From an uncultured Bacilli bacterium (GTDB lineage: Bacteria; Bacillota_I; Bacilli_A; RF39; UBA660), in NCBI GenBank assembly GCA_934086485.1, contig CAKOIF010000003.1:1-64000 (forward strand): a stretch of DNA of 64,000 bases, written 5' to 3'. Position numbers and translations under genes: made by a program. The notes beneath the pieces were generated by a model that was given only the letters and a program-made list of their open reading frames with translations, made no database searches and had not been told where the DNA came from. Position 1 is the first letter of the stretch, and every line of letters starts with the position of its first letter. Below, one piece after another: positions 8,144 through 16,323 of this stretch.

Positions 8144-9631
8144 ATGAAATCATTAACAAATTCGAAATTAAAGAAAAAACTAAAATCCAAGGGTATAGTT
8201 TTAGACAAAAAAAAGAAAAAACAATTTGATAATTACAGTTATTACCAAGTAATAAATGCATATAAAAATATTTTTATCACTGGAATTGAAAATATTGATG
8301 ATATTGAAAAGAATATTGTTAATTCTATAGATTTAGAAAGATATTATAATACTTTTTCAATTCAACGTAGTGTTAATAGAAATGATATTTTTAGGAAAAT
8401 TTTAATAAAGATATGTAGTAAATATGGACTTACTTTTAAAAATACAGAAACAAATGATGAATTAAAAAATAAAATTAAAAACATTAAATATTATAATCAT
8501 CTATATTCAAAAAAAGTTATTTATAGTGATTTTATTAGAATTTACAAATTTGAACACGAACTTAGAAATGTTTTACTAAAATATACACTTATTATCGAAG
8601 AAAGTTTAAAAAATGTTTTAGTAACATATCTAAATAACATTGAAGCAAAAGATAATTTTTTTACAGATATCAATAATTATAATACAAATCAAAAAAATAT
8701 TGAAAATACAATTAAATGTATTAAAAAAATATTTGATAAGCAAACAAATAAATACTCAAACCCCATAAAAAGAAAAAACGATCAAGAAATATCTGTACCA
8801 TATTGGATTATCATAAATGAGTTAACTCTTGGAGAAACGCTTAAACTTATTATAAATCTAGATATCAATCATATGAATCAGATTTTTGAATTATGTCTAA
8901 AAAATTTTACTAATATTGACTGTGAAAATATTTTGCCAACAATACATCAAAATAGGATTAATTTTATGAGAGAAATATTAAACATTATTGGACTACTACG
9001 AAATTGTTTAGCACACAATCAGCCAATTTACAATTTTAATGTTAAAGAATATTATTCAACTAAAAATAATATAATCCACTACAATTTACCTAAAACTAAA
9101 AGCTTAAATGAACAATATATCTTAACAACTAATTATATGTCATATCTTGCTGACTTTTTTGGTAGTGATAAATATAATAGTTTTGCAGGAAATACAAATA
9201 TAAATTTATCTTGGATTATATATGTAATTTATAATATAATAATGCATTTAGATAAAAATTCAAATATTTATAATGAAATTGAATATGTTTATAAAAAATA
9301 TAATATTATATTAAGGCCATCATTAACATCACTTAATAATATGCAAATATATGAAAAAATTATAACCGAATTAAATGAATTTTGTTCATATAATCACAAT
9401 ATCAAAAATATAAAAGAAAAATATAAACTAAATTGCAATATTAATAATGATTTAAATGAAAAAGTAAGCAATTTTAAAGAAAATATGATTTTTTTATTAA
9501 AAAGTAATCAAATAAATAATGAATGTAACAAATACACACATTTTTTATTTGATAGTCAATACACAAAATATACTGGAATAGATAAAAAATTTTTTGATAA
9601 ACTTAAGTATAAACAAAATAATTTATCATAA
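8144..9631 (+). CDS. Abi_2 family (AbiD/AbiF-type) HEPN abortive-infection protein
   Basis: 495 residues with AAAGGAGAAAT before the ATG. Family hallmarks are a Lys-rich N-terminus that begins with a phase-variable-looking SKLKKKLKSKG helix, the central VPYWIIINELTLGE motif at about 218-231 and the HEPN catalytic motif RNCLAH (Arg-x4-His) at about 286-291, followed by NQPIYNF. HEPN proteins of this type cleave RNA, usually in response to phage. The chain is longer than a typical Abi_2 protein (about 300-350 residues), with roughly 170 extra C-terminal residues rich in Asn, Tyr and Lys. It has its own promoter, and a small structured RNA with its own promoter-like sequence lies directly downstream. 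The cassette is bracketed by direct repeats, which suggests horizontal acquisition. Confidence 0.88.
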   Translation: MKSLTNSKLKKKLKSKGIVLDKKKKKQFDNYSYYQVINAYKNIFITGIENIDDIEKNIVNSIDLERYYNTFSIQRSVNRNDIFRKILIKICSKYGLTFKNTETNDELKNKIKNIKYYNHLYSKKVIYSDFIRIYKFEHELRNVLLKYTLIIEESLKNVLVTYLNNIEAKDNFFTDINNYNTNQKNIENTIKCIKKIFDKQTNKYSNPIKRKNDQEISVPYWIIINELTLGETLKLIINLDINHMNQIFELCLKNFTNIDCENILPTIHQNRINFMREILNIIGLLRNCLAHNQPIYNFNVKEYYSTKNNIIHYNLPKTKSLNEQYILTTNYMSYLADFFGSDKYNSFAGNTNINLSWIIYVIYNIIMHLDKNSNIYNEIEYVYKKYNIILRPSLTSLNNMQIYEKIITELNEFCSYNHNIKNIKEKYKLNCNINNDLNEKVSNFKENMIFLLKSNQINNECNKYTHFLFDSQYTKYTGIDKKFFDKLKYKQNNLS

Positions 9632-9648
9632 AATATTAATAATGCATA

Positions 9649-9677
9649 TTTACTTTTAAATAAAAATATGGTAAATT
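9649..9677 (+). promoter_or_regulatory. Promoter-like sequence for the small RNA after the Abi_2 gene
   Basis: TTTACT at 9649-9654, a 17-base spacer and TAAATT at 9672-9677. Spacing is ideal, hexamers are moderate. Transcription would begin near 9684. Confidence 0.5.
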
Positions 9678-9683
9678 AAATAT

Positions 9684-9740
9684 GCAATGAATTGCCTTTC
9701 TTATGAAAGGGAGAAAGAGGAACGCTGTTCCTCTTTTTCG
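9684..9740 (+). ncRNA. Candidate small structured RNA linked to the Abi_2 protein (possible RNA antitoxin)
   Basis: About 57 bases contain three consecutive hairpins: GCAAT-GA-ATTGC (9684-9695), CCTTTC-TTAT-GAAAGG (9695-9710) and AAAGAGGAAC-GCT-GTTCCTCTTT (9714-9736) running into TTTTT. The last is a strong intrinsic terminator, which could also serve the abi gene. GC content is visibly higher than the surrounding sequence and there is no open reading frame. A promoter-like sequence lies just upstream. AbiF-type HEPN proteins are, as I recall, associated with small structured RNAs that act as antitoxins, so this position is meaningful. A plain terminator with a GC-rich stem is the conservative alternative. 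Confidence 0.55.
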
Positions 9741-9817
9741 TGTAATAATTTTTTTCTTTTTTAGAAACAATAACAATTATGCTAACGTTAATATTTTGTC
9801 AGTTCAAATAATAAAAT

Positions 9818-9898
9818 GATTATCAATATTTCATTGAGAATTTTTGCCACCTTTTTTCTCAATTAATAAGAAATTTTTATTTAATATATTTGAAATTA
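9818..9898. repeat. Right copy of direct repeat flanking the Abi_2 cassette
   Basis: Matches 7985-8066 with an identical 43-base core. This copy contains the perfect inverted repeat ATTGAGAA...TTCTCAAT with a 17-base loop and overlaps the last codons of the minus-strand gene that ends at 9877. Confidence 0.75.
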
Positions 9899-10233
9899 AT
9901 TTTACTTTTTTCAAGTAAATTTTTATAAAATAAATACTTTCTACTAGAAAACTTTTTAATATTATCATCAAATAAATCTATAATATTTTTTACAATATTT
10001 TCATCATTTATAAAATTTAATTTTATAATAAATAAGAAATCATTTGATAATTTATGAATTATATTTTCTTTAATATTTGGATTTTTAATTAAACATATTT
10101 CATTAAGTTTTTTATATTTATTAATTTCATATAATATCTTATTTTTTAATTTTATATTATTTGTTTTATAATACATACTTTCTAAATTATCTATTATGTT
10201 TGAACTATTTATATATATTTTATTATAATCCAT
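9877..10233 (-). CDS. Small AT-rich protein of unknown function
   Basis: 118 residues, almost entirely Asn, Ile, Lys, Leu and Tyr, predicted largely helical, with no recognised domain or signal peptide. The ATG at 10233 is preceded by TATAGGTG at a reasonable distance, and that site lies in an inverted repeat ACCTATA-TTTAG-TATAGGT (10242-10260) that could mask it. The last 18 codons are echoed by a fragment at 7836-7890 on the other side of the Abi_2 cassette, so the locus has been partly duplicated or split. It may be a passenger of the defence region. Coding status is likely but not certain given the base composition. Confidence 0.5.
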   Translation of the reverse strand: MDYNKIYINSSNIIDNLESMYYKTNNIKLKNKILYEINKYKKLNEICLIKNPNIKENIIHKLSNDFLFIIKLNFINDENIVKNIIDLFDDNIKKFSSRKYLFYKNLLEKSKINFKYIK

Positions 10234-10344
10234 TTAAAAACACCTATATTTAGTATAGGTATTTTTAAGTAAATTATAAGTTTATAAAAATATATTTTTT
10301 ATATTAATATCCCTTAATTTTTAAATGTATTCTTACCAGTAATA

Positions 10345-10370
10345 AAAAAGGCTTAACTTTTTGTTAAACC
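10345..10370 (-). terminator. Intrinsic terminator of the RNase J-like gene
   Basis: Minus-strand GGTTTAAC-AAAAA-GTTAAGCC followed by TTTTTTATT; one G-U pair in the stem. It overlaps the TAA stop at 10364-10366. Confidence 0.8.
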
Positions 10371-11998
10371 TCTTGAACAACTGCGATAATCATTGGCTTA
10401 CATTCAGTTTCTTCGTATAAATATTTGCCTAAATCCTCTCTAATCTGAGATCTAATTAAATTATAATCAACATATTTAGGAGTTATATTATCATTAATAA
10501 CTTTTTCACATATCTTTTTAATTTCCTCAATCATTTCTTTTGAATCTTTAACATAAATAAATCCACGAGTAACTATTTCAGGTCCTACTAAAAGGACTTT
10601 TTCTTTTTTAGATACTGTTGCACTTATTAAAACTATTCCGTTTTCCGCTAAAACTTCTCTATCTTTAATAACCAAATCACCAATATCATCGGAACTTTTA
10701 CCATCAATAAATATATCATCAACATTAAAGTGTTCAAATTTATCTTGAAGTACTTTATCATCGATATTAACAACATCACCATTTTGTTTTAAAATGATAT
10801 TTTCATTACTGATTCCTAAGGCAGATGCAACATTTGCATTACCTACCATATAGCGATAATCTCCTTTTACAGGCATATAATATGTAGGATTAACAAGTTT
10901 TATCATAAGCATTAAATCCTCTTTTGAGGCGTGTTGAAGTATTGAATAATTTTTTGGAATATCAACAACATTACAACCATATTTAGCAAGTTCATTTTCT
11001 ATTTTAACAAATAACTTTTCACTACTATCATATTTAGGTTCAGCAAAAACAATAGTATCAGTGGCAAGTAAATTTACAAATTTATCATAACCAGTAAATA
11101 TCTTATTAATATTTGCATAAGGATTTGCTCTATCATCACTAATAAGAACAATTGCATTATTGTCTTTCAGATTTCCTAAATCGCCGATAATTCCCTCTTC
11201 AACAGTTAAATATTTATTTTCAATTGAATAGTTAATCATATTTTGTAATTTTTTACCCATAACAACTACTTTTCTATGAGTATTTGCACAAGCATTAAAT
11301 ATCTCTTCAATAGTATATAAATGATCTGGTAATACGCTGAAAATAATTCTTTTTTCATTATGTTTTATAATATCTTTGAAAAAAGAAGTTAGTTTATGTT
11401 TCGGTGAGGTATGTCCTGGATTTTCTGAAAATATAGATTCACATAAAAGTGCAAGTACACCTTGCTTTCCAATATATGCAATTTTTCCTAAATCCATTTC
11501 ATAATGTCCCATCATTGCGGGGTCTATTGTAAAGTCTCCAGTATAACAAACTGCCCCATCAGGTGTATTTAAAACATACATTACTGCATCTGGAATAGAG
11601 TGTGACATTTCAATTGGAAATATTGAGCAAGCACCAAAGTTAATCTTTTTATGAGCCTTTATTTCAATAATACTTTCCTCATTTACACCATCTTCCATTA
11701 AACAAAACTTTGTAAATTTTGTTGCATATATTTTAAGTGTTGGAATTTGATTTAATAGGTCTACTACACTACCCATATTTTCTTGATGACCGTGAGTTAT
11801 AAACACACCTTTAACTCTTTTTTTATTTTTTATTAAATAACTAAAATCAGGTATTATATAATCAATTCCTAAAAGGTTACCTGTGGCATATTTTAAACCA
11901 GCATCAAATACGAATATATCGTTATCTACCTCGACAACATAGCAGTTTTTTCCATTTTCATTTAAACCGCCCAAACCAAAAATTTTTATTTTACACAT
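10364..11998 (-). CDS. RNase J-family protein with altered metal-binding residues (RNase J2-like)
   Basis: 544 residues from the ATG at 11998, preceded by AAAGAGTGAT; a GTG nine bases earlier is less likely. The order of elements is that of RNase J: GGLNENGKN, the metallo-beta-lactamase motif, a HSIPDAV strand, YTGDFTID, a beta-CASP insert and a C-terminal domain. Key ligands differ. The usual HxHxDH motif reads HGHQEN (about 69-74), and the PVHGEYR motif reads PVKGDYR. The first two His, the HSIPD His and the GDF Asp remain. RNase J2 of Bacillus also has degenerate sites and works mainly as a partner of J1. By analogy this may be a weakly active or structural subunit of an RNase J complex in mRNA decay. 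A canonical copy is not in the window. Confidence 0.85.
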   Translation of the reverse strand: MCKIKIFGLGGLNENGKNCYVVEVDNDIFVFDAGLKYATGNLLGIDYIIPDFSYLIKNKKRVKGVFITHGHQENMGSVVDLLNQIPTLKIYATKFTKFCLMEDGVNEESIIEIKAHKKINFGACSIFPIEMSHSIPDAVMYVLNTPDGAVCYTGDFTIDPAMMGHYEMDLGKIAYIGKQGVLALLCESIFSENPGHTSPKHKLTSFFKDIIKHNEKRIIFSVLPDHLYTIEEIFNACANTHRKVVVMGKKLQNMINYSIENKYLTVEEGIIGDLGNLKDNNAIVLISDDRANPYANINKIFTGYDKFVNLLATDTIVFAEPKYDSSEKLFVKIENELAKYGCNVVDIPKNYSILQHASKEDLMLMIKLVNPTYYMPVKGDYRYMVGNANVASALGISNENIILKQNGDVVNIDDKVLQDKFEHFNVDDIFIDGKSSDDIGDLVIKDREVLAENGIVLISATVSKKEKVLLVGPEIVTRGFIYVKDSKEMIEEIKKICEKVINDNITPKYVDYNLIRSQIREDLGKYLYEETECKPMIIAVVQEV

Positions 11999-12089
11999 AA
12001 TTATCACTCTTTTCTATAAAGTTTTCTTGGCTACAAGTATTTTACCAAATTATAAGAAAAATATCAAGTGTGATGAATTTAAGTACACT

Positions 12090-12118
12090 TAAAAAGACTT
12101 AAAATTTGATTTAAGTCT
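12090..12118 (-). terminator. Intrinsic terminator after the FtsX-type ABC operon
   Basis: Minus-strand AGACTTAAA-TCAAAT-TTTAAGTCT followed by TTTT, a perfect 9-bp stem 10 bases past the permease stop. Confidence 0.8.
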
Positions 12119-12127
12119 CATTTAAGT

Positions 12128-14689
12128 TTAAATATTTTCGTCTCTAATAGCATCTAAAATATTTTTAGAATTAACCTTTTTAACTGAATATCTCATAAGG
12201 GAGAATATTAATATAAATACTATTATAATACTTATAATTATACCTTTTAAAGGTAAATGATAAATTAATGTCATTTCACCGATAAATGCTCTATGAATGA
12301 TAAGTGATAAAATAATACCTATTGGAATACCTATAATAAGTGCTTTTATACAATAAAAGAAACTTTCTAAAAATATCATTTTATTAAACTCTTTAGTGGT
12401 CATACCAATACTTCGAAGTGATGCAAATTCACCACGTCTTAAAGCAACATTTGTAGTAATAGTATTAAATATATTTGTAATTCCAATTATAGCAATAACA
12501 ATAATAAATCCATAAAGAAATATTGCTACAATTATATATAATGAGTTCATTTGATTAGCATATTCATTAGTATTATTAACATAAATATTATCATCATTTG
12601 GAAAAAGTTTATCTATTTCATCTTGAGTATCATTAGCATTTTTAGCATCCATATAAATAGAGGTTACATTAAGATGTGATAAATCATTATTATAAATTTT
12701 ATCAAATGTTTCATCACTTACGATAATAACTGGTGCCTCTGCACTATTTTCAAGACCTAAAGGTCTTTGTGATGTTGACTTAATAGCCCTTAATTTAATG
12801 GAAGTACCAGCTTCACTATTTGTTATATCAATAGTTTCTCCATCATTGTAATCAAGAACATTAAATTCAACCTTACTACCATTTTCTGAATATACAAAAT
12901 TATTAATAATAATTGCATCATAATCAAAAGTATCCTTTATATTAAGCTTTTGTAAATAATTATCATATTCTTTTTTACCAACACATTTAATTGAAATAGT
13001 ATTAATATTATCATTATTAAAGCCAAATTCACTTGCTTTTTTTGTAAATTTTAAGTAATCAGCATTTATAATAATCGTTCTTATAAATGAAATTCGATTA
13101 ATATTTTCTAAAGATTCAATTTGTTTAATTTTTTCATTTCTTACCTTGTCATCCTCTTCATTAAGCATAACCTCTAAATTATAGTTATACTCACCTATTT
13201 CTTTTTTAACTAATGAAAAAGCAGTATTAATAAAATATGAAAGTCCAATATAAACTGCTACACAAAAGATTATTGATACTACTGTAGTACGATATTTTTT
13301 ACTATTTCTTTGAATATTTTTATAGGAAATAACTCCTCCGATACCAAAAAGTTTATTTATAAATTTAGGACATTTAATTTTCTTTTTTAAAGTTATTTCT
13401 CCCGGATTACGAATTGCTTCGATTGGTAAAGTTTTTGAAGCCTTTTTAGCAATCTTTTTACTAGATAAATAAATTGTAAGTAAGCTTAATATAATTGAAA
13501 TTAATATTGCTATAAAATTTATTTTAAAGACTAAGAAACCTTCAATAACAAATGCACTTCCTAATAATAAATTAACTATTTTAATTAGAACAAAAGCTGC
13601 AAAAACGCCAGATAATAATCCTAAAATAATACCAATAAAACCTAAAATAAAGCTTTCATAATAAACACATTTTTTTATTTGTTTTGAGGTTGCTCCAACA
13701 CTTATAAGATGTGCATAACTTTTTATTTTTTCCGTATAAGAAATATTAAAACTTGATTTTATACAATAAACACTTGTAAAAATTATAATTATTGTTACTA
13801 CTGTAGCAATAGTAAAAAGAGCTCTTGTTGTACCATCATCAAAGGTTGATGAAAGCATTTTAACTAAATAAGTATTTTGATCATAGTTATATTTAGCTTT
13901 TGCCATTTCTTCTTTATTGTATTCACCTATTTCTAAATCTTTTAAAGTTTTACTAGATACACCAATAATACCTCCGACAACATTATATCTGTTTTTTAAA
14001 CCTTTATTAGTTAAATAAACATATACATCATTATATTTACCACCATTTTCACTATATGTAATAAATGTATAACCAGGTGCTGTGTAAGGCTCTAAATTCA
14101 TTCTTTTTACAATACCTACAATTTTATATGTTTTAGTGTTAGCATTTATTATTTCCTCTTTAGTATCAATGTCATAAGGGTTATTTTGATTTAAATTATA
14201 TCCCTCACTTTGTCTTTGACCAATATCTAAAGTTATATAATCTCCTACCTTATAATCAAGTCTTCCATTAGTTTTTACACTCGTAGGAATAACTATTTCA
14301 TTTTCATTTGTAGGAACTTTTCCCTCGACTAGATTTAAGCCAAGATTATCCATAGCATTTTTATTCATACTTACAACATAAGCATAAGGTTTAGCTTCAT
14401 TTTGACTTTCTATTTTAGCATAACCAAGTCCACTTACAAGATATAAATCTTCTATACTACGATTATTTTTTAAAAAAGATATTTCACTTTCAGGTACATC
14501 ATAAAAAACATACTCATAATTACCACTTGATTTTTTTTCATATTCAATTATACTTTCTCTAAAACTTGTTACCATTGTAGCAACCGCTGTAATAAGGGCC
14601 ACAGATAAAAGTATACCAATAGTTGTTACAATACTTCTTTTTTTATTTAATTTAAGATTTTGAATAGTGATTTTTCTTAAAATATTCAT
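12128..14689 (-). CDS. FtsX-family ABC transporter permease
   Basis: 853 residues. One membrane helix near residues 18-40 is followed by a large extracytoplasmic domain (about 45-285), three helices, a second transmembrane-plus-extracellular repeat and a final three-helix bundle (about 720-840). This is the two-FtsX-domain layout of MacB/BceB-like permeases. The ATPase gene overlaps its start by 4 bases. Such transporters move lipoproteins or peptides, or confer resistance to cell-wall-active peptides through mechanotransmission rather than classical transport. No two-component system is adjacent to suggest a BceAB-type sensor function. Family assignment is firm, substrate is unknown. Confidence 0.88.
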   Translation of the reverse strand: MNILRKITIQNLKLNKKRSIVTTIGILLSVALITAVATMVTSFRESIIEYEKKSSGNYEYVFYDVPESEISFLKNNRSIEDLYLVSGLGYAKIESQNEAKPYAYVVSMNKNAMDNLGLNLVEGKVPTNENEIVIPTSVKTNGRLDYKVGDYITLDIGQRQSEGYNLNQNNPYDIDTKEEIINANTKTYKIVGIVKRMNLEPYTAPGYTFITYSENGGKYNDVYVYLTNKGLKNRYNVVGGIIGVSSKTLKDLEIGEYNKEEMAKAKYNYDQNTYLVKMLSSTFDDGTTRALFTIATVVTIIIIFTSVYCIKSSFNISYTEKIKSYAHLISVGATSKQIKKCVYYESFILGFIGIILGLLSGVFAAFVLIKIVNLLLGSAFVIEGFLVFKINFIAILISIILSLLTIYLSSKKIAKKASKTLPIEAIRNPGEITLKKKIKCPKFINKLFGIGGVISYKNIQRNSKKYRTTVVSIIFCVAVYIGLSYFINTAFSLVKKEIGEYNYNLEVMLNEEDDKVRNEKIKQIESLENINRISFIRTIIINADYLKFTKKASEFGFNNDNINTISIKCVGKKEYDNYLQKLNIKDTFDYDAIIINNFVYSENGSKVEFNVLDYNDGETIDITNSEAGTSIKLRAIKSTSQRPLGLENSAEAPVIIVSDETFDKIYNNDLSHLNVTSIYMDAKNANDTQDEIDKLFPNDDNIYVNNTNEYANQMNSLYIIVAIFLYGFIIVIAIIGITNIFNTITTNVALRRGEFASLRSIGMTTKEFNKMIFLESFFYCIKALIIGIPIGIILSLIIHRAFIGEMTLIYHLPLKGIIISIIIVFILIFSLMRYSVKKVNSKNILDAIRDENI

Positions 14690-15357
14690 TTATCATCCAC
14701 TATCCTTCCATCTTCAATGGTAATAATCCTATCAGACATTTTAGCAATTTCTAAATTATGAGTTATCATAATAATTGTTTGATTATACTTTTTATTAGTT
14801 TTTTTAAGAAGACTAACAATTTCCTCACTTGCTTTTGAATCAAGATTTCCTGTAGGTTCATCTGCAAGTATTAATGATGGTCTTGTTATAAGTGCTCTTC
14901 CTATTGAAACTCTTTGTTGTTGTCCTCCGGAAAGCTGACTTGGTAAATGACTTTTTCTATTTTCAAGTCCTAAAAGTTCAAGCATTTCATTTAAATCATT
15001 TTTATCTGGTTTTCTACCATCAAGTTCTAAAGGAAGTGATATATTTTCTATTACATTTAATATTGGAATTAAATTATAAAATTGATAAATAAGTCCTATT
15101 TGTCTACGTCTAAATATAGCTAAATCATCATTATTTAATTTATAAATATCTTCATCATTTATAAAAACTTTTCCACTTGTTGGTCTATCTACACCACCAA
15201 TTAAATGTAGGAGCGTACTTTTACCACTTCCACTTGCTCCAACAATTGAAACAAACTCTCCTTTTTCAACAGTAAAAGAAACATTATCAAGTGCCACTAC
15301 TTTACTTGCTCCTGTTCCATAAACTTTACTTAAATTTTCAACTTTTAAAATTTCCAT
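14686..15357 (-). CDS. ABC transporter ATP-binding protein (LolD/MacB type)
   Basis: 223 residues with Walker A GASGSGKST, Q-loop YQFYNLIP, signature LSGGQQQR, Walker B LILADEPTGNLDS and switch His in MITHN. The TGNLDSK ending of Walker B is characteristic of the LolD/MacB/FtsE subgroup that pairs with FtsX-type permeases. The stop overlaps the permease start (ATGA-type, 14686-14689), so the two are translationally coupled. It energises the permease encoded at 12128-14689 at the inner face of the membrane. All catalytic motifs are intact. Confidence 0.93.
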   Translation of the reverse strand: MEILKVENLSKVYGTGASKVVALDNVSFTVEKGEFVSIVGASGSGKSTLLHLIGGVDRPTSGKVFINDEDIYKLNNDDLAIFRRRQIGLIYQFYNLIPILNVIENISLPLELDGRKPDKNDLNEMLELLGLENRKSHLPSQLSGGQQQRVSIGRALITRPSLILADEPTGNLDSKASEEIVSLLKKTNKKYNQTIIMITHNLEIAKMSDRIITIEDGRIVDDK

Positions 15358-15409
15358 AATTTCCTTCTTTCAAATTAAGTATATTATAACAAAATGACTT
15401 TTAAGTGAC

Positions 15410-15431
15410 AAAAAAAGTAGCATTTGCTACT
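15410..15431 (-). terminator. Intrinsic terminator of the CPBP/ABC operon
   Basis: Minus-strand AGTAGC-AAAT-GCTACT followed by TTTTTT, overlapping the TAG stop at 15427. The same hairpin and T run recurs at 18618-18638. Confidence 0.85.
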
Positions 15432-16323
15432 TATTATAGAGAATTTCCATTACGACATTAAATATTTCTAGTAAAATAAATAAGATAAATGCTATACTTT
15501 GAAATTGCATAACTAAAAACTTTTTAATACTTTGCATAAGTTCTCTTATATTTTTAAAATTTATAATTAAATAATATATTAATATAACCATTGATAAAAC
15601 AATAATAAATATTTTTATTATGTTTATTAAAAATGCATTTTTAATATTTATAAAAAACAATAGTATAGTAATAGAGTTTGTTACAATATGAGCTATTATT
15701 GAGGGCAAAATTGATTTATATTTTAGTGTAAGAGTGGATAAAATAATTCCAATAAATATACAAGGGATAATTTGAGTAACAGTTCCATGAAACATTCCAA
15801 ATACAAATGAAGAAACAATTACACTTAAATAAACACCATATTTTCTTAATGTACTCAAAACATAACCACGCATTATAACTTCCTCACATAATGGACCAAT
15901 TAAGGCAATATATATTATAGAAATAAAATCTAAACTATCATTTAAATTACTTTGATTATAATTAACAAAATTTAAAAAATACTCCCATAAAATCCAACAA
16001 AATCTTATTAAAATAATAGCTATTATAATATCTAAAACAATATATAATTTATTATATTTTTTATCTATTTTATAGTTAATATTATTATTCCACTTTTTTA
16101 AAAATATTCTATATCCCAAATAATATGTAAAAATAATTGCAATATAATTAAGAACATTAATAATAAAACTCGAAATTTTATTAACATCTAATAGTTCCTC
16201 AATTAAAATTGAAACTAAACTAAATAATCCTTGTAATATTCCACTAAATAAAACAAAAAATAAAATAAATCCACCTACACACCTAAACTCTTTTAAAAAT
16301 GATCTTTTTTCTTCTTTATTCAT
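15427..16323 (-). CDS. CPBP-family intramembrane metalloprotease (CAAX/Abi-like)
   Basis: 298 residues with about eight membrane segments. The CPBP motifs are in order: EEVIMRG (EExxxR), FGMFHG (FxxxH) and HIVTN (HxxxN), which supply the metal-binding and catalytic residues. Relatives process prenylated or secreted peptides and are often encoded with bacteriocin genes, where they can act in maturation or self-immunity. The start (ATG 16323) overlaps the stop of the upstream permease by one base. Co-transcription with an ABC ATPase and permease fits a peptide export, processing or immunity role, but no precursor peptide is seen beside it. Confidence 0.85.
   Translation of the reverse strand: MNKEEKRSFLKEFRCVGGFILFFVLFSGILQGLFSLVSILIEELLDVNKISSFIINVLNYIAIIFTYYLGYRIFLKKWNNNINYKIDKKYNKLYIVLDIIIAIILIRFCWILWEYFLNFVNYNQSNLNDSLDFISIIYIALIGPLCEEVIMRGYVLSTLRKYGVYLSVIVSSFVFGMFHGTVTQIIPCIFIGIILSTLTLKYKSILPSIIAHIVTNSITILLFFINIKNAFLINIIKIFIIVLSMVILIYYLIINFKNIRELMQSIKKFLVMQFQSIAFILFILLEIFNVVMEILYNK

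Noticed and set aside
8040..8261. 73-codon minus-strand open frame overlapping the Abi_2 start
   Set aside because: It runs antisense through the Abi_2 promoter and start, has no ribosome-binding site and no recognisable features.
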